NCBI RefSeq assembly: GCF_000340475.1
Contig: NZ_CM001792.1
Location: 3,399,253-3,463,252, forward strand
Length of the DNA stretch: 64,000 nucleotides
Origin: Oceanobacillus kimchii X50
GTDB lineage: Bacteria > Bacillota > Bacilli > Bacillales > Amphibacillaceae
Reading direction: 5' to 3'
Shown here: positions 43,481 through 51,648 of the stretch, piece after piece
How the letters are laid out: each line of letters opens with the position of its first letter
How positions within the stretch are numbered: position 1 is the first letter of the stretch
Notes under the pieces: model-generated
The model's input: only the letters and a program-made list of their open reading frames with translations
Told to the model about the DNA's origin: nothing
Databases searched by the model: none
Program-made: the position numbers and the translations under genes

Positions 43481-44662
43481 ATGATCCAAGGAAGTTATCG
43501 TGAAACATGGACAGAAGTATCTTTAGATGCCATCTATCATAATGTAACAGCATTTAAAAATCATATCGATCATCATACAAAGCTAATGGCAGTTGTAAAA
43601 GCTGATGGATACGGGCACGGTGCTGTAGAGGTTGCACAAGAGTCTTTAAAAGCTGGTGCGGATTATTTGGCTGTTGCAATCTTAGACGAAGCTATCCAAC
43701 TAAGAGATTCAGGAATTGATACTCCGCTACTTGTTCTAGGATACACTCACCCCGATGGTTTAAGAACAGCAATCGAGCAACAGATTTCACTCACTGTTTT
43801 CACAAAAGAAGGTGCAGAACAAGTGAAAATAGCTGCTGAGTCTCTACAAATGACAGCCCGTGTACACCTTAAAATCGAATCTGGCATGAATCGTATTGGC
43901 ATTGCTACGAAAGAAGAAGCTGTCGATGTAGCAAAAACACTTCATTCTTCTTTTGTCATACTTGAGGGTGCATTTACTCATTTTGCGGATGCGGACAATA
44001 CAGATCCCGCGTATACAGAGATGCAGTTTCACCGTTTTAATCAGATTATTTCTTATTTAAGAACCTATTGCCATATTCCTATCGTCCATTGCTGTAATAC
44101 AGCTGGGACAATTGCTTATCCAGATATGCATTTAGATATGGTTCGTGTTGGTATCGGCTTGTATGGATTATATCCAGAAACACACTTGAAAGAATTGATA
44201 GATTTAAAACAAGCAATGAGTTTAAAGACAAAACCTGTTTATGTTAAAACGGTTGATAAGGACACAGCAATTAGTTATGGTCTTACCTTTACGACAGAGC
44301 GTAAAAGCGTCATTGCAACAATGCCAATTGGTTATGCAGATGGATTTTCTCGTCTACTTTCTAACCGTGGAAATGTTGTCATAAATGGTGAACATGCTCC
44401 TATCGTCGGAAGAATTTGCATGGATCAATCTATGATAGATGTTACTGACATAGTGGAGGATGTTAGTCTAAATGATGTAATTACTATTTTTGGTGAACCT
44501 TCAGAAGGGTATATCGCGATGGAAGAAGTAGCCAATCTAATGGGGACGATACATTATGAAACAGCATGCCTAATTGGAAAGCGTGTTCCACGTATATATA
44601 TGAGCCACAATGAAGTGGTCAATTATAGGGGATTAATGAAGAAAGAAATTGTTACGTCCTAG
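43481..44662 (+). CDS. alr: Alanine racemase
   Basis: A 393-residue PLP enzyme interconverting L- and D-alanine. PLP lysine K40 is in MAVVKADGYGHGAVE, the HLKIESGMNRIG region follows, and the second catalytic base Tyr is in TAISYGLTF. PIGYADGFSR and GRICMDQSMIDVTD are also diagnostic. It supplies D-alanine for peptidoglycan; linked to ald it could also feed D-alanine into catabolism, and in Bacillus spores Alr dampens alanine-triggered germination. AAGGAGGAATC precedes the ATG. Confidence 0.92.
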   Translation: MIQGSYRETWTEVSLDAIYHNVTAFKNHIDHHTKLMAVVKADGYGHGAVEVAQESLKAGADYLAVAILDEAIQLRDSGIDTPLLVLGYTHPDGLRTAIEQQISLTVFTKEGAEQVKIAAESLQMTARVHLKIESGMNRIGIATKEEAVDVAKTLHSSFVILEGAFTHFADADNTDPAYTEMQFHRFNQIISYLRTYCHIPIVHCCNTAGTIAYPDMHLDMVRVGIGLYGLYPETHLKELIDLKQAMSLKTKPVYVKTVDKDTAISYGLTFTTERKSVIATMPIGYADGFSRLLSNRGNVVINGEHAPIVGRICMDQSMIDVTDIVEDVSLNDVITIFGEPSEGYIAMEEVANLMGTIHYETACLIGKRVPRIYMSHNEVVNYRGLMKKEIVTS

Positions 44663-44690
44663 TTTCTAGGTACACAATATATTTTAAGAT

Positions 44691-44748
44691 AGGCGGGTAC
44701 TCCTTAGTATCGTTTCAGCCCGTGCTATTCCCACTGGAGTCTCCGCCT
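44691..44748 (-). repeat. Dispersed intergenic repeat, short copy D
   Basis: On the minus strand AGGCGGAGACTCC, then AGTGGGAATAGCACGGGCTG, then GGAGTACCCGCCT. This is the same core as copy A (GCGACTCCAGCAGGAATAGC, ACGAGCTGAA) with its own 13-base inverted ends. It lies between the convergent alr and GNAT genes, where its hairpin may also act as terminator. Confidence 0.6.
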
Positions 44749-44800
44749 TTTCTTGCATTTTTATCCATTGCATTTTTTAACCACCAGGCATCATTCATAG

Positions 44801-45500
44801 TTATTTGTCATTGACAATACCATAACAGTATAAATCATGGAAAGTACCATCTTTATAAATATGGTCTTTTTGTGTTCCCTCGTAAGTCATTCCACACTTT
44901 TTCATCACCCTACCTGACGCTGGGTTGATTTTAAGATGGTATGCAAATACGCGATGGAAATTCTTTTCCGCAAAGTGCATGTTCAAAAAGGAGGATGGAA
45001 AGGATCGAGAAAATCGAGGCGGCGTAGCTTTGAGTACCGGAACGTATGCAGTTAATACGTGAGGAATGGAAAAGCAAGCTAACGAAGAAATTCGATGTGT
45101 CATTTTCACCGGACTTTTTGAACAACCTCTTCAATGCAAATTGAATCATCGCTTTACTTGCTTCTGTAACAAAGCCTCTGCCCCAAAATTCTTCCCCTAG
45201 CCAATAAGCAATTTCTCCATTTTGATGGTTTTTACGATTAGAAAGAGATATAGAACCGTAAAGTTCTCCACTATCTTTATCTGTGATGGCAAATTGGTAA
45301 AGCGTATCTTCTTTTCTATTAATTTCATGACTCGAGATCCATTCTTTTGCATTTTCTAACGTGTATGGATAAGGAATATGTAACGTTGTTTTGTATATGT
45401 TGTAGTTATCGCAGAGATTCGTGACATCTTCTGCGTCCTCTAATGTAAATGGTCGTAATGTTAATCGTTCTGTCTCTATAATTTTTGAAGCTAATGTCAT
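44801..45500 (-). pseudogene. GNAT acetyltransferase gene interrupted by a MITE-like element
   Basis: The N-terminal half (from 45500) reads TERLTLRPFTLEDAEDVTNL, ... GEIAYWLGEEFWGRGFVTEA, then SKAMIQFA, the RimJ-type N-acetyltransferase pattern. The frame then enters foreign sequence. The C-terminal half resumes at 44974 as FAEKNFHRVFAYHLKINPAS and GRVMKKCGMTYEGT, ending at 44801. Joining the two gives an uninterrupted protein of about 180 residues, the usual length. The intervening 160 bases (not a multiple of three) are the element at 44975-45134, so the gene is inactivated in this strain. Confidence 0.85.
44975..45134 (-). mobile_element. MITE-like element, copy 1, inserted in the GNAT gene
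   Basis: About 150-160 bp, no coding capacity. Terminal inverted repeats are TGTTCAAAAAG / CTTTTTGAACA. The minus strand starts GAGGTTGTTCAAAAAGTCCG, contains GAATTTCTTCGTTAGCTTGC and a small palindrome ACGTAT/ATACGT, and ends CCTCCTTTTTGAACATGC. The target boundaries are revealed by the split GNAT frame; a short duplication such as TGCA is possible but not resolvable. The right end is shared with 15690-15805. Confidence 0.75.
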
Positions 45501-45524
45501 GCCTACCCTTCCCCCCTTTAGTTT

Positions 45525-45665
45525 TCAGTATAATAAAAAAATAAAAGGTAGGCTAGTGTTAATGAAAACTACACGTTTGTTAATTAGTTGACTTAACCAA
45601 TAATGTGCACCATCGAATATATTCATTACTCCATGTATAATAAACACCGCGATTATAAAGTACAT
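45525..45665 (-). CDS. Unassigned short hydrophobic reading frame (possible gene remnant)
   Basis: A 46-residue frame that reads like real protein, with one membrane helix (MYFIIAVFIIHGVMNIFDGA) and then HYWLSQLINKRVVFINTS. It lies between the flavodoxin-type gene and the broken GNAT gene. The nearest purine-rich site (GAGGGG) is about 16 bases from the ATG, too far for good initiation, and the same frame continues upstream only to a nearby stop. It could be the tail of a lost membrane-protein gene. No family was recognised. Confidence 0.3.
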   Translation of the reverse strand: MYFIIAVFIIHGVMNIFDGAHYWLSQLINKRVVFINTSLPFIFLLY

Positions 45666-45760
45666 CCATACACGCTTGATATCCCCTCACTATCTATAGG
45701 ACTTTTTTAATCTTATTATAATTACTTGAATACATATCATTTATCACCTATATAAAAATC

Positions 45761-45813
45761 GCAGGTAAAATACAGTATTCTTCCCAGGCGAATTGCGATT
45801 GTATTTTACCTGC
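45761..45813 (-). terminator. Rho-independent terminator of the flavodoxin-type oxidoreductase gene
   Basis: GCAGGTAAAATACA (45761-45774) and TGTATTTTACCTGC (45800-45813) form a 14-bp perfect stem with a 25-nt loop, followed on the minus strand by GATTTTTATATAGG. It lies 22 bases after the oxidoreductase stop. Confidence 0.85.
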
Positions 45814-45834
45814 AATAAATATCTTGTTTTCTAT

Positions 45835-46461
45835 CTATTCCATTACGTTCCCTTCAGCAGGAATTGGATTTTCTTTTAATAATTTCGCAATGTGAATAGT
45901 GTTATAAGCAAGCATCTTCACATGATTTTGTGTAAATTCATTTTCTTTCCCATTGGCTTCCATGAATGATGGACCTGGTCCTGCTTCTCCTACCCAGTAG
46001 GTATCGACATTTGGCGGAATGAGAAATCCGATATGAGATAATCCATAAATAAGGGATGTTGCAGCGTTTTTTGCACCGTCTTCATTTCCTGTAACAACAA
46101 CACCACCGACTTTATTATAATAAATCGATTGTCCTTTTTCATTGGTCAACCCACTTCCACCATAAAGCCGCTCCATCGTAACGGTTGCAAGACTACTCTT
46201 CTCACCTAACCAAATCGGCGTACCAATAATAACAATATCAGCTTCTTTTACCTTTTTTAAGATTGTCGGCCATTCATCTTCACCACCTAAATCATCACTT
46301 ATCCCAACAGGAATATTGTAATCCGCTACTCGTACCGTTTCGCTAACTACTCCCTCATTTTCATAAATACGTTCCACTTCTCCATATAAAGCATCTGTAT
46401 TTGAATCCTCATTACTTGTTTTCAAAGAAGTATTTAAAAATAATGCTTTTAGTTTTGCCAT
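45835..46461 (-). CDS. NAD(P)H-dependent FMN oxidoreductase, flavodoxin fold
   Basis: A 208-residue protein of the FMN-reductase/flavodoxin-like superfamily. KALFLNTSLK is the phosphate-binding strand-loop; ADIVIIGTPIWLGEKSSLA and GGVVVTGNEDGAKNAATSLIYGL are the flavin-binding segments. It likely reduces quinones, azo or nitro compounds or other electrophiles. It is transcribed divergently from the arylamine N-acetyltransferase gene, another xenobiotic-type enzyme, 134 bases away. GAAAGGAGAG precedes the ATG. Confidence 0.8.
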   Translation of the reverse strand: MAKLKALFLNTSLKTSNEDSNTDALYGEVERIYENEGVVSETVRVADYNIPVGISDDLGGEDEWPTILKKVKEADIVIIGTPIWLGEKSSLATVTMERLYGGSGLTNEKGQSIYYNKVGGVVVTGNEDGAKNAATSLIYGLSHIGFLIPPNVDTYWVGEAGPGPSFMEANGKENEFTQNHVKMLAYNTIHIAKLLKENPIPAEGNVME

Positions 46462-46595
46462 ACTTATCTCTCCTTTCTAAGTCTGTACCCGTAAATGGAG
46501 AATATAAATCAAAGTTTCTGCCACGATAAAAGCAGATATTTTTTATTTCTAGTTGCATCCTTCTATAATAGAAAAGATGAAGTGGAGGAAAAAAG

Positions 46596-47363
46596 ATGTT
46601 ACAAAAACAATTCCGCCAAAGAATTGGTTTATCCGAAAATGAAGAAGTTACTTTTAATAAACTTGAAGATATATTGATAAAAACAGCAACAACCATTCCA
46701 TTTGAAAACCTATGTGTGATTCATGCGACAACGAAAAACATTACTAAACAAAATTTAGTCGATAAAATATTAATACAAAACGAAGGTGGTCTTTGTTATG
46801 AATTAAACTCTATTCTGTACTACTTTTTATTGGAAAATGAATTTGATGTTTCTTTAATACGTGGCGTCATCTATGACAATAACGCACAAGATTGGGGACC
46901 CATGGGAAAAACACATATTGCTATACTCTTGAAATATGATGGAGCCATCTATCTTGTCGATACCGGATTTGGTGGGAATCTTCCACTCAAGCCAGTACCA
47001 ATAACCGGGGAAACAATTCAATCATTTAATGGAGAATTCCGGGTCATAAAACAAGATACACCACACGGAAACTTTCTTCTTCAATTAAAACTTAAATATA
47101 AAGACGCTGATTGGAAGACCGGCTATGCTTTTGACTCTAACTATATAGTTCAACATATTTCGGAATTAAATAAAATCCAAGAAACCATTATAGAACACCC
47201 ACAATCTCCATTTAATAAAAGATCTTTAGCTACTAAGCTTCAATATGATGGAAGTATTACCTTGACAGAGAATTCACTTACAATTTGGAAAAACGGAGAT
47301 GAAACAAAAGAATCTCTTCCACCACATTCATTTAAACAGCTATATATAAAACATTTTCAATAA
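46596..47363 (+). CDS. Arylamine N-acetyltransferase
   Basis: A 255-residue NAT. The catalytic triad is clear: C67 in NEGGLCYELN, H107 in GKTHIAILL and D122 in YLVDTGFGG. The N-terminal PFENLCVI segment is also typical. NATs transfer acetyl from acetyl-CoA to arylamines and hydrazines. AGTGGAGG precedes the ATG. It stands alone; a divergent flavodoxin-fold reductase gene suggests a shared role in aromatic amine or nitroaromatic detoxification (inference). Confidence 0.9.
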   Translation: MLQKQFRQRIGLSENEEVTFNKLEDILIKTATTIPFENLCVIHATTKNITKQNLVDKILIQNEGGLCYELNSILYYFLLENEFDVSLIRGVIYDNNAQDWGPMGKTHIAILLKYDGAIYLVDTGFGGNLPLKPVPITGETIQSFNGEFRVIKQDTPHGNFLLQLKLKYKDADWKTGYAFDSNYIVQHISELNKIQETIIEHPQSPFNKRSLATKLQYDGSITLTENSLTIWKNGDETKESLPPHSFKQLYIKHFQ

Positions 47364-47419
47364 TATATTTTTGGTGTGCAAAACTGTCTCTTTAGTTGGG
47401 TACACCATTTTTATTTAAA

Positions 47420-47497
47420 AATTTTCGGAAATTTGTATTGATTTAATACAATAATGTGGTATTGTTAATATATCAAAAAGATATATCTAATTGATAT
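47420..47497 (+). promoter_or_regulatory. Control region of the padR operon: CodY-like box and inverted repeats
   Basis: AATTTTCGGAAATTT (47420-47434) is two mismatches from the CodY consensus. TTGTATT-GATTT-AATACAA (47433-47451) is a perfect 7-bp inverted repeat. ATATCAA (47470-47476) and TTGATAT (47491-47497) form another, 21 bases before the PadR start. The last is well placed for autorepression by PadR. Assignments are inference from sequence symmetry. Confidence 0.45.
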
Positions 47498-47517
47498 AAA
47501 GAAAGGTTGTACTAAAA

Positions 47518-48081
47518 ATGAAAATGTATAACGATACTGCTTATGTAATTTTAGGTATCTTAACAACGGAATGTACATCAGGGTATGATATTAAAAAGCT
47601 AATTGATCAGAGTCTGAATCATTTTTGGAAGATTAGCTATGGACAGATTTATCCAACGTTAAAGTTACTAGTGGAGGAAGAACTAGCGGAAGTTGCTCCA
47701 TCTTTAGAAAGCGGAAAAAAAGACAAAAACGAATATTCACTAACTGAAAAAGGGGTAAACACACTAAAATCATGGTTAGAAGAACCTGTTCAACAATTAC
47801 CCGTGGAAAAAAACGAAATTTTACTTAAATTATTTTTTGGAAACCATCAATCAAATAAAGCGAGCATTCGTCTTATTGAAGATTACAGGACAAAATTACA
47901 AACACGTTATCAAACCTACGTAGCAATTGAAACATCCATTAAAGAACATGACTCAGCTTCCAAAGACGCGAAGTATTGGTTATACACGTTAGATTATGGA
48001 AAGAGAACAACGAAAGCTGCCATGGATTGGTGTGCAGCAACTATCAAAAATATCCCAAAAGGAGAGGAAATGTATGAGTAA
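47518..48081 (+). CDS. PadR-family transcriptional regulator
   Basis: A 187-residue regulator. The PadR winged helix (about residues 1-85) has YVILGILTTECTSGYDIKKLIDQSLNHFWKISYGQIYPTLKLLVEEE as its backbone (read in two parts), ending YSLTEKGVNTLKSWL, and the C-terminal dimerisation helices of the Vir/AphA-like type occupy about 95-185. These repressors often respond to phenolic or toxic compounds. It overlaps the DUF4188 gene by 8 bases, so the two form one operon. AAAGGTTG is a modest ribosome site. Confidence 0.85.
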   Translation: MKMYNDTAYVILGILTTECTSGYDIKKLIDQSLNHFWKISYGQIYPTLKLLVEEELAEVAPSLESGKKDKNEYSLTEKGVNTLKSWLEEPVQQLPVEKNEILLKLFFGNHQSNKASIRLIEDYRTKLQTRYQTYVAIETSIKEHDSASKDAKYWLYTLDYGKRTTKAAMDWCAATIKNIPKGEEMYE

Positions 48082-48544
48082 AACGATTTATACGGGTGGA
48101 TATACAACGGAAAACTCCGAAGAAATAGTAGTGTTTATTATAGGAATGCGAATTAACAAGTGTCTTGCTATCCATAAATGGCTTCCTGTATTTCTAGCAA
48201 TGCCGCGGATGATTAAAGAATTATATACGCAAAAAGACTCGCTTGGCTTTATTTCAATGGAAAGCTACTTTGGCCTAAGGACGACGGCAATGATTCAATA
48301 TTGGAACTCAATAGAAGAGTTACATGCTTATGCAAGAAAAGACAAACATCTAACGGCATGGAGAAACTTTAATAAAAAAGTTGCCAACAATGATGCTGTC
48401 GGTATTTATCACGAAACATACCAATTAAAAAAAGGTGAGTACGAAGCAATTTACAGAAATATGCCTCATTACGGGCTAGGAAAAGCACTCACACACACTC
48501 CCATTACCCCTAAGGCTAATTCTTCGCGTAAGAGATTGGCCTAA
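48074..48544 (+). CDS. DUF4188 protein (monooxygenase-like)
   Basis: A 156-residue protein of the DUF4188 family, related to small heme-type or antibiotic-biosynthesis-like monooxygenases with a dimeric alpha+beta barrel. Typical segments are IGMRINKCLAIHKWLPVFLAM, GLRTTAMIQYWNSIEEL and GIYHETY. The role is unknown; being under PadR control it may act on an inducing compound. The start at 48074, inside the end of padR, is chosen because GGAGAGG lies 6 bases upstream; a longer frame back to 47996 is entirely within padR. Confidence 0.78.
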   Translation: MSKTIYTGGYTTENSEEIVVFIIGMRINKCLAIHKWLPVFLAMPRMIKELYTQKDSLGFISMESYFGLRTTAMIQYWNSIEELHAYARKDKHLTAWRNFNKKVANNDAVGIYHETYQLKKGEYEAIYRNMPHYGLGKALTHTPITPKANSSRKRLA

Positions 48545-48637
48545 AACATTCTACAACAGAATTGTTTTCTAATACAGTGTCACTTTATTAATAAATTTCT
48601 ACGTTATGAAATGCTTATACTATGATTTTAATTCATA

Positions 48638-48671
48638 TAAAAGAGGCATGCTGAACGCTGTGCCTCTTTTA
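48638..48671. terminator. Bidirectional terminator after the DUF4188 gene and HMG-CoA lyase-like gene
   Basis: TAAAAGAGGCA (48638-48648) and TGCCTCTTTTA (48661-48671) form an 11-bp perfect stem with a 12-nt loop. The A/T-rich outer ends provide T runs in both directions. It sits between two convergent operons. Confidence 0.85.
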
Positions 48672-48709
48672 TAAACTCACCATTAACTATGACATTATCC
48701 ATAAATTAA

Positions 48710-49624
48710 TTAATTTTTAATAACTTCTCCTGCAGTACCAGCCTTCATTACTTGACCTGCTAGCTGATATCCTAAAATTCTTTCCAACTTCTTAGACGTA
48801 TTTATTAATTTTTGAAGGTTGATAGAATGTTCTATAGGAATTTCCATTTCCATAAACATATGGACAATATCCTCCAAACATACGTTACCTGTAGCTCCTG
48901 GAGCAAATGGACAGCCACCTATCCCTCCCAGAGATGCATCAAAATGCCTTACCCCCGCCTTATATCCCGCAAGCAAATTCACTAATCCCATCCCTCTTGT
49001 ATTATGGAGATGTAAACTAAGTTGCACGTGTGGAAAAACTTCTTTCAACGTTGTAATATAATGACGAATTTTTTTTGGATTCGCCATTCCAGTTGTGTCT
49101 GCTAAAGTAACCTTATCTATACCATTATTGATAAGTTGTTCCATTATTGAATAAACCTTACTAACATTGTATTTGCCTTCAAACGGACAACCAAATGTTG
49201 TTCCTAAACTTACATTCAGAACTGTTTGTGGCGAATTTATCAGTTTTTGTATCGAATAGACTTCTTCTAGTGACTCTCTAACTGTATGATTTACATTTTT
49301 TCTATTGTGAGTTTCACTTATTGATAATACAAAATTGATTTCATCTACACCTGATTCCAATGCGTTTTCTGCACCTTTGACGTTCGGCACTAAAGCCGCT
49401 ACGGTAATTTCTTCATTCTTCAAATTCCCTACAACCTCTTTGGCATCTTTTAATTGAGGTATAGATTTTGAAGATACAAATGAAGTCGCCTCTATTCGCT
49501 TTATTCCAGCATTAAATATCCCCTGTAGAATTAATAGTTTATCCTCTGTTTCAATCCAATCCTTTTCCATTTGAAACCCATCTCGTCCGGTAACGTCGGT
49601 CAAATATACTTCAGAATCGTCCAC
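48710..49624 (-). CDS. Hydroxymethylglutaryl-CoA lyase family protein
   Basis: A 304-residue HMGL-like TIM-barrel lyase. TDVTGRDGFQ is the substrate-binding Arg/Asp motif, IEATSFVSSKSIPQ and DTTGMANPKKI follow, LHLHNTRGMG holds metal-binding His, and GGIGGCPFAPGATGN is the HMG-CoA lyase active-site loop with its Cys. It would cleave HMG-CoA (or a related acyl-CoA such as citramalyl-CoA) to a keto acid and acetyl-CoA. The likely start is GTG at 49624, preceded by GAGAGGGG; a TTG at 49645 is also in frame. It is the last gene of the CoA-transferase cluster. Confidence 0.82.
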   Translation of the reverse strand: MDDSEVYLTDVTGRDGFQMEKDWIETEDKLLILQGIFNAGIKRIEATSFVSSKSIPQLKDAKEVVGNLKNEEITVAALVPNVKGAENALESGVDEINFVLSISETHNRKNVNHTVRESLEEVYSIQKLINSPQTVLNVSLGTTFGCPFEGKYNVSKVYSIMEQLINNGIDKVTLADTTGMANPKKIRHYITTLKEVFPHVQLSLHLHNTRGMGLVNLLAGYKAGVRHFDASLGGIGGCPFAPGATGNVCLEDIVHMFMEMEIPIEHSINLQKLINTSKKLERILGYQLAGQVMKAGTAGEVIKN

Positions 49625-49648
49625 ATAGATACCCCTCTCTAACAATAA

Positions 49649-49857
49649 TTAGAAACTGAAAAATTCATAGATTCTAGTATATATTCCAGCAAGTCTCCCT
49701 AAAGCATCTAAATTCTTTTGATCTATTTTAAAGTTATCTTTGTATAAGCTGTCATCTATAAAATAATTAACAATTTTACCAATGACTAAGGAATCTGTTC
49801 CCAGTTCAATAATTCAATCTAACTCTAACTCAAAAGATATTGGATATTTTATTACTC
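49649..49857 (-). pseudogene. Remnant of a flavin reductase-like (flavoredoxin) gene
   Basis: Between the symporter and lyase genes, the minus strand encodes the C-terminal tail of a flavin reductase-domain protein: SFELELD, an in-frame TGA, then IIELGTDSLVIGKIVNYFID, DSLYKDNFKIDQKNLDALGR, LAGIYTRIYEFFSF and a stop. V-I-G-K-I-V and L-G-R-L-A-G are family hallmarks. The first two thirds of the gene are gone, and the internal TGA replaces what is usually a sense codon. A dead gene, left by deletion within the operon. Confidence 0.7.
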
Positions 49858-49860
49858 TTC

Positions 49861-51357
49861 CTAAGCTAAGTTTATTTCTTCAAGTTCCTCTTCATTCTCA
49901 TTTGATTTTGAAATAATAAATGAACCAATTACTGCTATTAAAAAGTTCACTCCTAATCCAATAACTCCACCATGTACCCCAAACACTGTGCTGTTTCCAG
50001 TTAGTGTAAGAGTACCTGCAATTACTGCTCCGACCAACATACCCCAGAATACAGGTGTTGACGCCATCCTCTTCCAATATAGACCTAATACAAAGGCAGG
50101 AAATACTTGAACTAGTAGCTCAAATTTTAATATGAATATTTGATATAATGTTCCAGGAGGGTTCCAAGCAATCATTAATAAAAGAAACACTACAATTATC
50201 CCAACAATTTTTCCAACAAGAACTTTTCTCTTTTCGGGTGCATCCGGTCGTATAAATCTACCATATACGTCATTTGAAATTACAGATGAAAAACTTAATA
50301 ATACAGAGTCCGCTGTAGAAATAATCGCTGCAACGATTGCTCCGAAAAAGATAATCATTACCCAATAAAATAAACCATTAATAGAGGCAATTTGGTTGGC
50401 TAGCATTCCTACAATCTGTTCGGATTGGCCATTGGATAAATCAGGAATTAAAGTAATACCCAAAATCCCAATGATAAGGACTAATCCTGTTGTAATTGGA
50501 GGCATCCAAGCCATTCTTGCAAAAGACCGTTTTAACGTTCTTTCGCTTTCAGCTGAATATATACGTTGTACCGCATGGGGATATATTGCTGCACCAAAAC
50601 CTACTAATAAAAGCATGCTCAACCAATTTATTGAGGTCATAAGTTCAGGTACACCAACTTTAACAGGATCTACCTCAGCAATACGTTGAGTAATACTAGC
50701 CATATCTCCTCCGGCCAGGTAAAATGCTCCTCCCACAAATATAATTACTCCAAACATTAACACTACACCTTGCATGACATCTGTAAACGCTACTGCTTTC
50801 ATTCCACCTAACCATTCATAAATCAGCATTACAAGCACAAAAAAAACTACTGCCCATTGATATGGGATCGTTCCGCCTGTTATGCCAGAAACAGCTTGAC
50901 CAATAGCTACTAATTGCTCTAATAGGTAATTACCTAACCCCCATAACATCAGAAATATCGCAAGTAAGGTTACTTTATTTGATTTAAAACGATATCTAAT
51001 CCAATCCGTTGGAGTTACAAAATTTCTTTTTTTGGAGATTACATATAATCGTGGCGCAAACAATAAATATACTCCAATAATAATAGTCATAAAAGAAATG
51101 GATTGCAGCCAAACAAATCCTGATCTATATGCAGTAGGAGCATAACCAACAATTGTATTCCCACTATACTGTGTTGCATAAAGTGTGAAGAAAAGAGCTA
51201 TGAAACCTAGATTCTTGCCGGCCAAATAATAATTACTTAAACTATCTTGAAGATTTTTGTTCCCTCGTCCAGAATAATAACCAATGAGGAGCATGATTAA
51301 AGCATATAAAGCTAAAATAATAACTCCATCTACTCCAGCAAAAACTAAATCATTCAT
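49861..51357 (-). CDS. Sodium:solute symporter (SSS family)
   Basis: A 498-residue transporter with about thirteen membrane helices and the SSS core: YYLAGKNLGFIALFFTLYATQYSGNT near the start, WLGGMKAVAFTDVMQGVVL in the middle and AAIISTADSVLLSFSSVISND, the Na+-site signature. Its partner is the small membrane protein gene overlapping by 4 bases upstream, an arrangement like PanF with YhdT. The likely substrate is a carboxylic acid handled by the neighbouring CoA transferase and lyase, for example 3-hydroxy-3-methylglutarate (inference). Confidence 0.88.
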   Translation of the reverse strand: MNDLVFAGVDGVIILALYALIMLLIGYYSGRGNKNLQDSLSNYYLAGKNLGFIALFFTLYATQYSGNTIVGYAPTAYRSGFVWLQSISFMTIIIGVYLLFAPRLYVISKKRNFVTPTDWIRYRFKSNKVTLLAIFLMLWGLGNYLLEQLVAIGQAVSGITGGTIPYQWAVVFFVLVMLIYEWLGGMKAVAFTDVMQGVVLMFGVIIFVGGAFYLAGGDMASITQRIAEVDPVKVGVPELMTSINWLSMLLLVGFGAAIYPHAVQRIYSAESERTLKRSFARMAWMPPITTGLVLIIGILGITLIPDLSNGQSEQIVGMLANQIASINGLFYWVMIIFFGAIVAAIISTADSVLLSFSSVISNDVYGRFIRPDAPEKRKVLVGKIVGIIVVFLLLMIAWNPPGTLYQIFILKFELLVQVFPAFVLGLYWKRMASTPVFWGMLVGAVIAGTLTLTGNSTVFGVHGGVIGLGVNFLIAVIGSFIISKSNENEEELEEINLA

Positions 51358-51617
51358 TCTTCTCCCCCTTTGTCACTCTCCTCTTCATCTTCAACGATGT
51401 TCCATTGGTGAATACACAACCAACTTAGGTAAGCACATAATAGTAGAGAAAAAATAACAATGATAAATGCCCAGTACGGTATTCCCAAGATTAAAGGCTT
51501 GTATGAACCAACCGAAAAATACCATGGAACATTTCCTAGTAGAATGATTACCATTACAATCCATATCCATTTTTTTCTTATCGGTTCTTTTACGTTTTTT
51601 TCACTCAAATTCACCAC
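51354..51617 (-). CDS. Small membrane protein accompanying the symporter (DUF3311/YhdT-like)
   Basis: An 87-residue protein with two membrane helices (about residues 17-38 and 46-70) and an acidic C-terminus. The first helix contains LLGNVPWYF and the loop GIPYWAFII, resembling DUF3311-type small subunits found before SSS symporters. It overlaps the symporter gene by 4 bases, so it is translated together with it and probably assembles with or stabilises the transporter. Confidence 0.68.
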   Translation of the reverse strand: MVNLSEKNVKEPIRKKWIWIVMVIILLGNVPWYFSVGSYKPLILGIPYWAFIIVIFSLLLCAYLSWLCIHQWNIVEDEEESDKGGEE

Positions 51618-51648
51618 CCCTTTTTGTAAGCGATTACATAATTTGCAT

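Noticed and set aside
44801..45109. Separate gene for the C-terminal half of the GNAT protein
   Set aside because: Its first ~45 residues are translated from the inserted MITE; only the last 57 residues belong to the acetyltransferase family.
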